From Vitis vinifera (Eukaryota > Streptophyta > Magnoliopsida > Vitales > Vitaceae), in NCBI RefSeq assembly GCF_030704535.1, contig NC_081817.1, forward strand, positions 1,627,001 to 1,691,000: a stretch of DNA of 64,000 nucleotides, written 5' to 3'. This document shows positions 24,807 through 35,665 of the stretch, piece by piece. The notes beneath the pieces are model-generated. The model was not told the DNA's origin. It worked only from the letters and a program-made list of their open reading frames with translations, and ran no database searches. The number at the start of each line of letters is the position of its first letter. The first letter of the stretch is position 1. The translations under genes and the position numbers were made by a program.

Positions 24807-26654
24807 CCATGACGTATGTGCTCGGTATCATTAACTCCCATTACTGTAAACCTGATCTGTTGGGTCATGCAAACTATGTTGCTCACTGATCAGTGTTTAC
24901 AGGTTTTTGTCTCTGTTTTTAAGCTCTACATTTTGACGATGGAGACACATCATAAAAATGCACGTGCTTGTTTTTTTTGTTTATTTTACTGTCTTCTATT
25001 GCTTATATGGTCACATGAAAGGGCTTTAATATACTGTTACATTTCACAGATTACACAGGTCCCGCATTCCACTTGAGCCTGATGGTGCAGAAGGCCAAGC
25101 AGATCAGAGCGTTAACCCATCACCCCCCCTGCTTGTTATACTAAGAGGTAGTGTGAGTGAGAGCATATTAAAAACGACTTTCTTCCCTTTTTTTCTTTGA
25201 GAAATTTGTTTCTCCAAAGGAGCAATCTTTAGAAGATCTATGTATCTATCACAATCTTTTATTTTAATTCCGCCAGTAGAAGTTTTCCCTCCTGCAGTTT
25301 TGTCATTTCTTACGTGCTTTACCCATTCGATTAGTTGACATCATGATCTTTGATTCACCAGTTTTTGGATACATGTATATGCCTCTTTTGGCTGGCACCC
25401 AAGTGCTTGAATCATAGCTTATAGACATACCCAAAGTAAGGTCATGTCCGAACATGTCCCAAATCCCCAACTAGATCTAGGACTGGAATGGACTTGATCT
25501 CATATGTTCACCTGCGAGGGCGCAATTAGGCTACCCTCTCTGTTCACATGTGGCCAAGGCTCTCAGAAATCAAACTGTTTTTGTTTTGGTTAGTGTAGCA
25601 GTAGTTGCTTTCAGGGACTGTCCCCATGGCTGACTGCTGTTTTGTTTGTTGGAAAGGGTGGAAATTCAATTGTTGCCATGTGGACAGCTATGAATTGGAG
25701 CACAAACATGGGTTACCTGCCGACCTCCATCTCTAAACTGGCATGTGTCTCACTTGGATTTGTTCTTTTGGCCATTCATGAACTTGACCATGCAGTAGAG
25801 TAAAAATTATTCATAGAACTAAGAGAGCTGCAGAGGTAAAATTAGAATGTTTCATATTTGATATAGAAATTTTTGTGTAGGGTTTTGGTGGACTGTTTGG
25901 AAATCTCATTTATGGGGGTGGAAGATGAAAGAAAGTAAATATGACATAGGATTCCGTGGGTAAAATGGTGGGGGAAGAAAGGAGAGAGAGAGAGGGGGGA
26001 AGGGGGGACATGGATGTCCGTACAACAGCGAAACAACCCAAATAACAAAGATTCTGTTTTGGTCCCATCCTTAAAATTGTTACCATTCTTACCATTCATT
26101 GGGCAGTCTCAGCAGAATCTCTAAGTCAGAATCAGATCTTTCTTGACCAAAGTTCATACGTTGTTTCTTCTTTTGATTTTGGGTTTGGCTAACCTCCAAA
26201 TCTCCAATGTATATCTGTTTCACAAAAGAACCCAAACCCAAAAAACAAAGAAGTCTAATTCAATGTCCTTATTCCTCACTCCACCTCATGTTGCCAACTT
26301 GCCACAATATTGTAATCTTTTTATTTTATTTTATTTTTTCTTTTGTTATTGTGATTTGATGTTGGGTTTTGACTTTCCTTTTCTGATTTCATTTCCCCTC
26401 GTGTTATTCTTTTTGGGCCCCCAACCTATCTGTCTGGATTATGATGTCATGACATGACCCTTTGGTTAATATATTCCTTTTCAATCTATCTTCTCTTTAC
26501 ACATGATTAATTACAAGAAAATTTTGCTACCATGGATATGGCATAAAAAGATGTTATGATACATGGGATGAGGGTGAAAGCACATGACACTAAGATTGAA
26601 TTAAAAAAAAAAGAAAAAAAGTTTAATAAAATAATGAAAAATATAATAAAAAGC

Positions 26655-26978
26655 AATCTAGGTTATATTTGATAATGTTTTTTAAAAATAATTTTTGAAA
26701 ATGTTATTTGATATTTTGTAAAATAAAAATCTGTTTGGCAATTTGAAATATTTTAAATAATGTTTTAAAAATAATTTTTATATTTAGTGTTTTATTTTTA
26801 ATTATTTTACATATTTGAATAATTATTTTCTAAAACAATCTTTAAAAAATAAGTTAAAATAATAAAAAATAACTAAAAAAAATTATCAAAACTATGTTGT
26901 TTCATCTTCTTAATATTTCCTTTTTTTTTCTTTGGAGAATAGTTAACTATTCTTAAAAATAATCAAAAAACATGCTCG
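26655..26978. mobile_element. AT-rich MITE-like element
   Basis: The left end is TTATATTTGATAATGTTTTT. The right end, reverse complemented, is GAGCATGTTTTTTGATTATT. The interior is noncoding A/T sequence. It resembles the elements at 3626 and 10441. Confidence 0.4.
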
Positions 26979-28431
26979 TAATCACTCGAAATATGTGAAA
27001 CATTGAAAATTATTTATAAAATGTTTTTATGAGAATTATTATAAGTGATTTTTTAAAAATATTTTATAAATTATGTCAATCATTTAAATTTTTTTCAAAA
27101 ATAAATTTTTATAGCTATTTATAATTTTATTTATTGAAAAATAAATTCAAATTTTTTGTTTGAAAAGAAATTGTGGAAATTATTCTTGTGTCAACAGGGC
27201 TCTATACACCCCATTTTGGATATCAATTTTTGGAATGCCTATTGAAATGATTTAATTTTGAAAAATGTCAAAAATGTTCCTTTTTATTTTTATTTTTGAG
27301 AATTGTATCATTCTAATATTTGTTGTCATATAAACTTTTTTTTTTTTTGAAAGGTATTAAGCCTCCGTTTGGCAATAATCTTGATAAGAAATATTCATGC
27401 CAAAAGCTAAAATATTCCCCCCACTTGAAAAAGCATAACCTTGTACATTTCAAATTGTAAATATAACCTCAAATGGACCAAAATACCCTTGTGTTATACT
27501 TTGATGTGAAATAAAAATTGATATAAAAATTGTATTTTTATCCATTATTTTGCAAAAATGATTTTTTTATTTAAGAAAAGGAATCAATTTTGGGTGAATA
27601 AATATCGCTTTTAATAAAATGATTTTTATTTCTTATTATGAAAAGAATTGGGATTATTTTTGCAAAATAAAGTCATATTTTAATCCTTTTAATAATGAGT
27701 TATTTGATTAAAAAGGCAATTGAAAACCCAAATTTGTAAATCTAACCTCCATTTTTTACCATATTTTGACTAAAATGCCCTCATTCTTTTCTTATAAAAC
27801 CAATCATTTTTATAGAAACTTATATATAAATATTTGAAATAATTAACGACGTTTCTATAAAAAATGGGTTACTCTAAAAAAATCTATATGAAAAATGTTA
27901 CAATCACAAATATGAAAATTATTCCCTTTCAACTAATTAAATTTTTAATAATATCCCTAGAAATACTTTTATTCCACCTTTGTGCCTTTTGTTAGTATCA
28001 CTTTTGTTATAAAAAAGCCTTAATAAAAAATTAATTATTATTTAAAGAATAAGAAAGTGCTTTCGATTTTTAGTTGTATGTTGTAGTAAAAAACCCATTT
28101 TCCAAAAAGTTTCAAAGTTTTTAAAAATGTCACATCATGGAGGGGCTCTAAATAAAGAGGAGTATAAAAAATTTCAAATTGCCTTTTTATTTTCAAGCTT
28201 TGAGGTGAGAAAAAAATTGAGTGGTCTAAAAAAATTCATTTGAATCAAACTAATTAATTTACATTTTTTTTAGTGATTTAGATTTAAATTTAGATTGATA
28301 TGCATGAGTAATAATTTAATTGTACAATATTATAACTTCAAAATTTAATTGCTACTTATTTAGAGCATTGTAGAATAATGTACATAGAATTATTTTTTTT
28401 TAGTTTTTTTTACAAAGTTATGGTTATTATT

Positions 28432-28640
28432 ATTAAGAATTTATTTAACAGTGATTGTAGAAAACATTTTTAATTTAAAAAGTTTTTTTGAAAAAAAAAG
28501 TATTTTATAAAATTTAGAAAACACTTTTAAAAATATAAAAAATGGCTTATTATATTAAAAAAATTATTATAATATTTTCTTAAAAAACACTTGACAAATA
28601 ATTATCCTAAAAACATTTTTAGAGAAAACACTGTCCATTG
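28432..28640. mobile_element. AT-rich MITE-like element
   Basis: The left end is AACAGTGATTGTAGAAAACA. The right end, reverse complemented, is GACAGTGTTTTCTCTAAAAA. The ends are imperfect inverted repeats and the interior is noncoding. Confidence 0.35.
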
Positions 28641-29910
28641 CATATTAAGACTTCTTGAACTAGTTTAATATATTATTGTTCACAAATCAAATAAAATTGA
28701 ACTCATTGGGTCTCTTTTCAAATTTGATCAATTCAATTAAATTTGATCATTCAAATTTGTCAAAAACCTCTTTATGGGGAAAGGAAAATTAAGAAAAAAA
28801 AGATGAAAAAGAAAAAAAAAATTAAATTGCCCTAATATTACCCATAAAATATTGTAAGATTGGAAAAAGGGTTGGATGCAAATTCTAGATGTGACCAAAT
28901 CTAGAAAATCTTGGTAACACAATTTAGAAGGATTGACCATTCCAATTATCTATTATTATTATTTTGCAATTTTTGTACACAATCTCAAATCCTAGACAAA
29001 ACTAGGTAAGATATTGAAGAGAAATGTTTCAAATTGTACAAATTTGGTCATAAAACCTAAAATCCAAAGGAATCTTCTTGGAAAAAATACATTAAAAACC
29101 ACAAAATTGTGAATTCAAAATCATATTCATTAGCATCTAGAAAGGAAGTAATACTTAGAAATACTTGTGGGACTTTGCATTTTACTAATAAATATGACAA
29201 TGAAGCCCCACCAGAGCAAAATCTATACTCTAATCTTTTACCTTAAATATAGATATAATTTTTTTTTTTTAAATAATCTACCATTTGGGCTTGAATGAAA
29301 CCATAAATCCTAAATCCATAAACATTACTTTGAAAAATCACGAAGAAAAATCTTATAAATCCAATTTTTTACCATTAAAAAAAAAAGGAAATTACCACTT
29401 GGGGTTTATTAATAAATCATAACCCATCAATATTTCATTCAATAAATTATAACTCAAACCTTGAAAACCCACCAACCAAAACTTAAAAAATTCTAAATTT
29501 TACCATTGAAAAAATAAAAATAAAAAGATTTACCACTTGGATTTATCATTTTGAAAACCCACCAAGCAAAATTCAAAACAAAATTGGGGGGTGAATGGTG
29601 AATGGTGATGTGATGACACATAGGGTGGAGTAGTAAAAATGTTAAAATCAAAGGCATGAATGAAACGACGTCGTATTGGTGGGCCTCAGTTCGAATTCCT
29701 GGTTTTTTGGCATTGTGAAGGAGGCTGACTGATCCAAAATCCAAACAGTACAATGGGAAAGTGAGCTGGAGGATCTGGCAGAAGGACATGCAGATACTGA
29801 TATTGATACTAGAGAGAGAAAAACCTAGAGAGAGAGAAAAAATATTATACATATATATATTTTACACATGGGCTACGGTTGCTATGGTGGTAGTCGACAC
29901 TGGTGAAGAA

Positions 29911-29929
29911 GAGAGAGAGAGAGAGAGAA
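29911..29929. repeat. (GA)n tract in response-regulator promoter
   Basis: About nine GA units roughly 210 bases upstream of the TATA box. GA/CT tracts are common in plant promoters. Confidence 0.8.
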
Positions 29930-30047
29930 AGAGAAGGTGAAACAAAGGGACTGCATCGAATCAGGAGAAACCCCAAAAGGATCACGAAATATCTGTGACT
30001 TTGATTTCTTCTGCTGATTCCTTTTTTCTTCCTAAACCCCACCTCAT

Positions 30048-30082
30048 CTTCTTCTTCTTCTTCATATCTTCTTCTTCTTCTT
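30048..30082. repeat. (CTT)n microsatellite in promoter
   Basis: Two CTT runs (30048-30063 and 30068-30082) separated by CATAT, just upstream of the TATA box. Confidence 0.8.
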
Positions 30083-30121
30083 GTTGCTATCATTCTTCTG
30101 CCTTCTTCTCTGTACTTTGTC

Positions 30122-30128
30122 TATAAAT
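30122..30128 (+). promoter_or_regulatory. TATA box of the response regulator
   Basis: TATAAATA in the context CTATAAATACC, about 205 bases upstream of the ATG at 30330. The following leader is strongly pyrimidine-rich, typical of a plant 5'UTR. Transcription probably starts near 30155. Confidence 0.65.
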
Positions 30129-30329
30129 ACCACCCACCATTTACGTTCATTGCAGCATACACCATACCATACACATCTCGTGTGTCTCTCTGCTTCCTTC
30201 TTTATTGTTCTTGTCAGAGGATTGTTTCATTTATTGCTCTCTTTCTCTCCTCTTTTATTGCCATCTCCCTTTACTTTTCTTTTTTCCCTCTCTATCTGTT
30301 TTTTATTTTTTGAGTGTTGAGTGGAAGCC

Positions 30330-31537
30330 ATGGATGCTGCTTCTTCTTCTTCAGCTAACGACATGATGGTTATGGATTATGGGGATGAACCCCATGTTCT
30401 TGCCGTCGACGATAATCTCATTGACCGCAAGCTCATTGAGAAATTGCTCAAGAACTTCTCTTGCAGAGGTATATATATTTATACATAATGATACAGCAGA
30501 AGTTACCTGACTTTTTGCTTTTTGTTTTTTTTTTACTTTTTGTTTTGTGATAAACGACGTCGTTTTGGCTCCTTTGTGTTTGTTTGGGTTTCATGGCAAT
30601 GGCATTTTCAGAGCAGGGAACTGAGATTTTGATGAAAGTGAATTTTGGGGGCATTTTAATTTGAATATAGATGAAGTCTTTGTTTATAACCCCCCCCCAA
30701 AAAAAAAAAAACGAAAAAAGGGAATGCCCACTTGATATTTTTCTGCAAAGGTGGTGTGTTTGCATGTTCACAATGTTGAAGATTGGAAAAATGAGAAATT
30801 TGGTTGTGGGGTTTGTAGATTACTGATAATATTCATGGTTTTGAATCTTTTGATGCAGTGACCACTGCAGAAAATGGGCTGAGGGCTTTGGAGTATCTGG
30901 GTTTGGGTGATAATCAACAGACCAGCCACAAAGCCAGTGTATGTCACCTTCTTTTCTCTCCCCATGAATGTCTTTAATTTTAAGAAAAAGTTTTCAGAAT
31001 TTTATCATTTCTCCTTTTGGAAGATCAACAAAGAATGTAACTAAGAAAGCCTTTTTGGGTTATAGTAATCCATAGTTGTTACTAATTCTATGCAGGTTTC
31101 AAAGGTGAATTTGATAATTACAGACTACTGTATGCCAGGAATGACAGGCTATGAGCTGCTCAAGAGAGTCAAGGTTAGTAAAGTCAAATTTTCCAGGAAA
31201 GTTCCCTCTGCTTTAACCTTTTTTTAAGCCCTTAATTCTTTATTTTTATACTTTTCTTTTTTTCTCTCCTTCCAAGCAGCAGTCATCCATCTTGAAGGAG
31301 GTTCCAGTTGTGATAATGTCATCAGAAAACATCCCAACTCGAATCAATAAGTAATTCACCAACCATGACTGCAACACTTTTTCTTCCTGTTCATGGCTAT
31401 GGTTGTTCTTGTTGCTTACTAGATCTTGACTGTGTATGCACAGGTGCCTGGAGGAAGGAGCTCAAATGTTCATGCTAAAGCCCCTCAAGCAGTCTGATGT
31501 GAAGAAACTAAGATGTTACTTGAAGCACAGAAGCTAA
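30330..31537 (+). CDS. ARR17: Type-A two-component response regulator (ARR16/ARR17 type)
   Basis: Receiver-domain response regulator of cytokinin signalling. Type-A members accept phosphate from His-phosphotransfer proteins and dampen the cytokinin response. Exons: 30330-30468, 30859-30938, 31096-31173, 31280-31350, 31444-31537; total 153 residues, the length I recall for ARR17. The receiver has the acidic pair D27-D28 (HVLAVDDN), the phospho-acceptor D83 ([13 protein letters not shown]), the Ser pair S113-S114 (VVIMSSEN) and Lys K135 (FMLKPLK). It ends 18 residues after that Lys with no output domain, so it is type A of the short-tailed kind. Exon 4 has a tandem CAGCAG acceptor, so a one-Gln insertion is possible. 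The ATG context (AAGCCATGG) is favourable. The choice between ARR16 and ARR17 is not meaningful because the locus probably predates that duplication. Confidence 0.95.
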
Positions 31538-31606
31538 ACACATTTTTTCCCTAGAAAATTAAGCAAGAAAATCCATCCCTAGGGGCAGGACACCTTTTCC
31601 ATACAC

Positions 31607-31636
31607 AGTAGTAGTAGTAGACTAGTAGTAGTAGTA
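31607..31636. repeat. (GTA)n microsatellite in 3' flank
   Basis: GTA/TAG units interrupted by GACTA, about 70 bases after the response-regulator stop and probably in its 3'UTR. A short C-rich tract follows at about 31641-31657. Confidence 0.8.
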
Positions 31637-32220
31637 TTACCCCCGCGCCCCCCCCACAAAAAAAACCCACAATCCCTGCATAATTGTATGAGAATAGTTT
31701 CAATGAATGAATATTCTTGTTTGGTGGCCTTCAACTCAAAGTTATCTTTTTCCTGCTCTGTTGGTTAGGCGAGAGAATATATTCTAGTATGAGAAAACCC
31801 ACCATTGTTCTTGTTAGTTTGACAGTTCAAACTGGTTCCCCCCTTTTTCTTTATCCTTTTTGTTCTTCATCAATCATCAATGGAGACAGTGTTGCCATAT
31901 TCGATCCCCCCTAACATTAAAGTAGTATTCAATGAACCGTATGATCATTCAATGCTAGTGAAAATGAGAATCTAATGTCGTCAATCAAAACCCCAATGAA
32001 CACAAACAGCCTGTTAACAGAGACATTATTTTAAAGAGAGAAAAGAATAAACTTTGGAAGATTCCAATTGTTTTTCTTTTTTTCTTCTTCTTCCTCTACA
32101 AGTTTCTTGATCTTTTTCTCGTGTTTTCTCAGCAACCAATCAAATTGAGGGTACGGGAGAATCAAACACAAAAAAAGAGGAAATCAAACAGGTTGGATCA
32201 GAATGTTTGAATTGATAAAT

Positions 32221-32427
32221 TCAGAAATGCCTATGGTGGTGGTGCCTGCAATCATCCCACCCAAAGCATTGAATTATGGGGTAACAACTCACAAACAAGC
32301 ATCTCCCGATCCCTCTAAACGTAGCCGAAACCCAAAAAAAAGGGCAGCAGCAGCTTCCCAGAAGCGAATCGCCTCTTGGCCTGCTCCTTGAAGACCGCTC
32401 ACTGCCATGATGATGATGATCAACCAT
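32221..32427 (-). CDS. Small His/Cys-rich protein, 68 residues
   Basis: ATG at 32425-32427 and TGA at 32221-32223 encode 68 residues. The protein opens with MVDHHHH and a basic Ser/Arg segment, then has a hydrophobic Cys-rich core (LLGSCCCPFFWVS; IGRCLFVSCYPIIQCFG), and ends DDCRHHHHRHF. It has seven Cys, with His clusters at both ends. I take it as a real gene because of its ordered, non-random composition, and because upstream on the same strand there is an apparent 5'UTR intron (32450-32638, AAAG|GTAAAC to TTTTAG|GTGG) and a TATA-like box near 32780. I know of no assigned function. The composition suggests metal binding or a palmitoylated or membrane-attached peptide; this is inference. 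There is no signal peptide. It could be a chance ORF, but the flanking architecture argues against that. Confidence 0.55.
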   Translation of the reverse strand: MVDHHHHGSERSSRSRPRGDSLLGSCCCPFFWVSATFRGIGRCLFVSCYPIIQCFGWDDCRHHHHRHF

Positions 32428-32449
32428 GCTCTTCCTTCACCAAAACCAC

Positions 32450-32638
32450 CTAAAATAACAAACACCCAAAACATACATCAAAATTAGAACACCCCATATG
32501 CCCCAATCAATCCATGGAATGATCAACCAATAAATCACAAACACCCAGAAGCAATACATCAAAATCAAGCCAGCCCAAATGCTCCAATCAACCAATGCAA
32601 TTCAAAAGAAAAGAAAAAGAAAATCTCCATATGTTTAC
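32450..32638 (-). other. Putative 5'UTR intron of the small His/Cys-rich gene
   Basis: On the minus strand the donor is GTGAAAG|GTAAAC and the acceptor is GTTATTTTAG|GTGG, 189 bases apart, with a T-rich 3' end. The coding ATG lies 22 bases inside the downstream exon, so the intron would be entirely in the leader. Confidence 0.45.
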
Positions 32639-32778
32639 CTTTCACTCCTAATGATTGATGCTTGGGAAGGTGAGACTCAGAGAAACCAGAAAAACAGCAT
32701 GGTCAGATGAGGAAAAGCCCTTTTGGATCAAGCCCAGAAGCAGGGGGTTTGTCACTGAATATGAGAGATGAGAAAAAT

Positions 32779-32788
32779 CTATTTATTG
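32779..32788 (-). promoter_or_regulatory. TATA-like box of the small gene
   Basis: CAATAAATAG on the minus strand, about 140 bases upstream of the proposed 5'UTR donor. Position and composition fit a plant TATA box, but the sequence is not a perfect match. Confidence 0.35.
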
Positions 32789-32799
32789 GATCAAACTGG

Positions 32800-35575
32800 G
32801 TTTGCCGAATGGAGAAGTAAAGTAGGAAGGAAACTGCTGGCCCAGGTGGAGAAAGCGCGTTGCTTCCGTGTTGGGTTTCAGTTCTGGACATGTAAGCAAA
32901 TTGGGTGTGCTTCTTTTTTTTTTTTTTTTGGCCTTCCATGAAGGTTGGGTCTTATCATCAATTTAGTGAAGTTGTTGCAGAGCTTGTAGGTAGAAACATC
33001 AACATGGTGGTTCAACTTCCTACCAAGAACATGAGAACCTAGAAAGATCAATTGTCCCCACATTGCAGCTAATGGAAAGTGATTTTCATTTAGTTTTTGA
33101 GCTTCTACTAGTTTCATTGAGGGCTTGTTTGTATCCATTTCTGACAAGTCAACTTTTTAATTTCAATAATAGCTTTTATGTCTATTAATTAGGAAGGTCG
33201 GAAAAATATTACTTTTTTATAGAAATTTTATTTTGATTTATACAAAAATTTTCATCATATTTAATAAAATTTATAAAATATCAATATTATATTTTGAAAA
33301 TTATAATTTGACTTCAACTTCAATTTAAATTGAAGACAAAAAAAAAAAAAAAAAAAAGACCAAGGCATTAGATCGTAACTTCCTTTAATTATAAACTAAT
33401 TTTACGACTTCAAATTTAAATAATTTAATTTTAGTCTTTGTGATTTTTGTTAACCAATAATTTGTTTTTATTTTATTTTATTTTATTTATTCATTTTATT
33501 TATTGTATTTTAAGAATGTTTTGAATAGAAATTTGACTGGATGCGATAATTTTCAATATAATTTATTTATATTTTGCAAAGGTATTTAGTTTAGTTGTAA
33601 TTTTGTAAACACCATTTGCTAGACCTCTTAGTAAGTATGTTTTGTCCTTTTATCTTAATTGGACTCTTAACTTTAATAAATGTTAAATATGATGTAAAAA
33701 ATTAGGATATGCAAAGGATTTTTATAAGAGATGGGGTGGGTTTTTTTATTTTATTTTATTCCTACCCCATTCTATCCCATTAATTAAAATAAACGGTTTA
33801 GGGGTTAGTTTGAGATTATTATTATTATTATTATTATTATTATTTTTCAATTCAGGACAAGTTTGGGCATTGTTTTGTTATGCCTTGTCCTACCTAGACT
33901 ATGTATATAATCAATTTTAAAAAATAATTTAATTTAATTTTTTTAATTTCCCCAATTTTAACACATAAAATACTAAAAAAAAAAATTACTTTTTAATAAA
34001 ATAAGTTATAAAAATTATACTATTTTATTTATTTATATAAAAATTTAAACCAATGGAGTGAGTATGTGAGATTCTTGTACCAAATTGTCCCATTTATTTA
34101 TTTATTTTTATTAAGATAAAGATGAAAATTATTTTGTATGGAGAGGATGAGGTTGAGATAGTGGTGACTCTTCTTAAACCCTTCTTGTCATCATCCCTAA
34201 ACTTAATGAATTAGTATGATTTAATTTAAATTATTAAGTATGTTTAGTAAAATGATTTTACGTAATAACTTAAAGTTTAAAATAATTTTGATAAATCGAC
34301 AAAATAATCACATTTGTTTGTTTGTTTGTTTTTCTAACTTAATTTTTAAATAGCTAACACTCCTCCGAACAATTTCACTAATTCCTAAAATTTTGTCAAT
34401 GGTTACAATGATAAAAGTTCAAATATATCAAATATCAAAAATAAGAAAACCAAATATATTATATTACAATCATAATATCAGGTCTAATAAAAAAAAAATT
34501 GGTGTATCAAATATCCAAAATAAGCAAACTAAATATATATCATATTAGAATCATTAGACAAGCAATATACTATGTTCATTACATAAATTCAAACCAAATT
34601 TTTAAAGTTATTTCCACAAGCTTTGAATTCATCCCTCCTGCTTTTGATCACTTTCTATATAGATTTTACAATATTTAATATTTTATCTTCTTATAAAATG
34701 CACTAATTGTTATATAATACCGTGGATTATGATAAGAATTTTCTCAACATTTTCATTCATTCTTTTGAAGAGTCCTTCAAAATTCTCTACTACATTCATT
34801 ATTCTTCTATTCATTATTTTTTATAATTTACTATTTTTTTTTTTTTTTTTTGCTACTTTGTGGTTAATATTTCCTGACAATTTATTACCTTTTTTTAAAA
34901 CTAATCAGAGTTTTACTAGACATCGATATAGAACATGTTGATGATTCCTCACCTTTAGAACCTATCACTCCTCGAAAACTGCGGTAACTAAAACTCCTCC
35001 ATACAATACATATAATTCTTCAATATTTGTTAATAATTTAAAACAAAATGATTTAACTTCTAAATAATTTTGTTTTATAAGATAAACAATAAATTAGTCA
35101 TATATACATGTATAAAACAACCATTTTAAGAATTCACCCAAATGAATAAAAAATTGCATGTATATTTTCTTCCTGACTTTCAACTAATCAATCAAAGGTT
35201 TCGGTTACAAAATTGTAATCGCGTCTTAACATAATACCGATTTACTCAACATGAAGTATTGTCTTTTCATATAAACTCGCATATTCTTAAATTATTTGAA
35301 AGTAATTTTCTAACTCTTCAAATCAAATATGAGCTTTAAAACTCTGCGTAATCTAAAATTTTTATTTACCTCTTAAACCGATCAACTAAAAATCTCCCAA
35401 GTCAAAGGAAGTGCTTCCAATTATTTTCAAAAGCTATTTTCAAAATTGTTTTCAAAAACGTTTCTAAGTTTTCAAATTTCGAACTGAAAAAACATTTTTT
35501 TCTAAAAGGAGCAAGGTGAGCAAGGGCCATGGAGCTTGGGTCTATTTATTTTCCCTGGGAATTATAAAATTAATA
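32800..35575. other. Intergenic AT-rich region upstream of GLY1
   Basis: About 2.8 kb of A/T-rich DNA with homopolymers (33338-33357 poly-A, 34836-34850 poly-T) and an ATT microsatellite. No ORF with a recognisable domain is present. Confidence 0.5.
33815..33844. repeat. (ATT)10 microsatellite
   Basis: About ten uninterrupted ATT units. Confidence 0.9.
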
Positions 35576-35580
35576 ATTTA

Positions 35581-35590
35581 TATTTATATA
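35581..35590 (+). promoter_or_regulatory. Possible TATA box of GLY1
   Basis: TATTTATATA lies about 80 bases upstream of the chosen GLY1 start. Initiation about 30 bases downstream would place the cap near the first in-frame ATG (35615), favouring use of the second ATG (35666). Confidence 0.4.
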
Positions 35591-35665
35591 GAATGCAGCT
35601 CCAGGCTCCACCACATGAAAAAAGAGCAGAGGAAAAGCGAAGTCCATTCCTGTTGCTCTCAAAAA

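Larger units (their letters stand above)
24807..29900. other. Intergenic region between AIMP1-like gene and response regulator
   Basis: About 300 bases at the left are probably 3'UTR. The rest is AT-rich with two MITE-like elements (26655-26978, 28432-28640) and purine-rich tracts (25980-26010). The short open frames have no recognisable domains. I see no gene here. Confidence 0.5.

Noticed and set aside
26143..26457. 104-codon plus-strand ORF
   Set aside because: Starts with TTG, is low-complexity Phe/Leu-rich and has no recognisable domain; probably chance.
35516..35665. 50-residue upstream extension of the GLY1 frame
   Set aside because: Begins with GTG and runs through the likely TATA box, so it is not transcribed as coding sequence.
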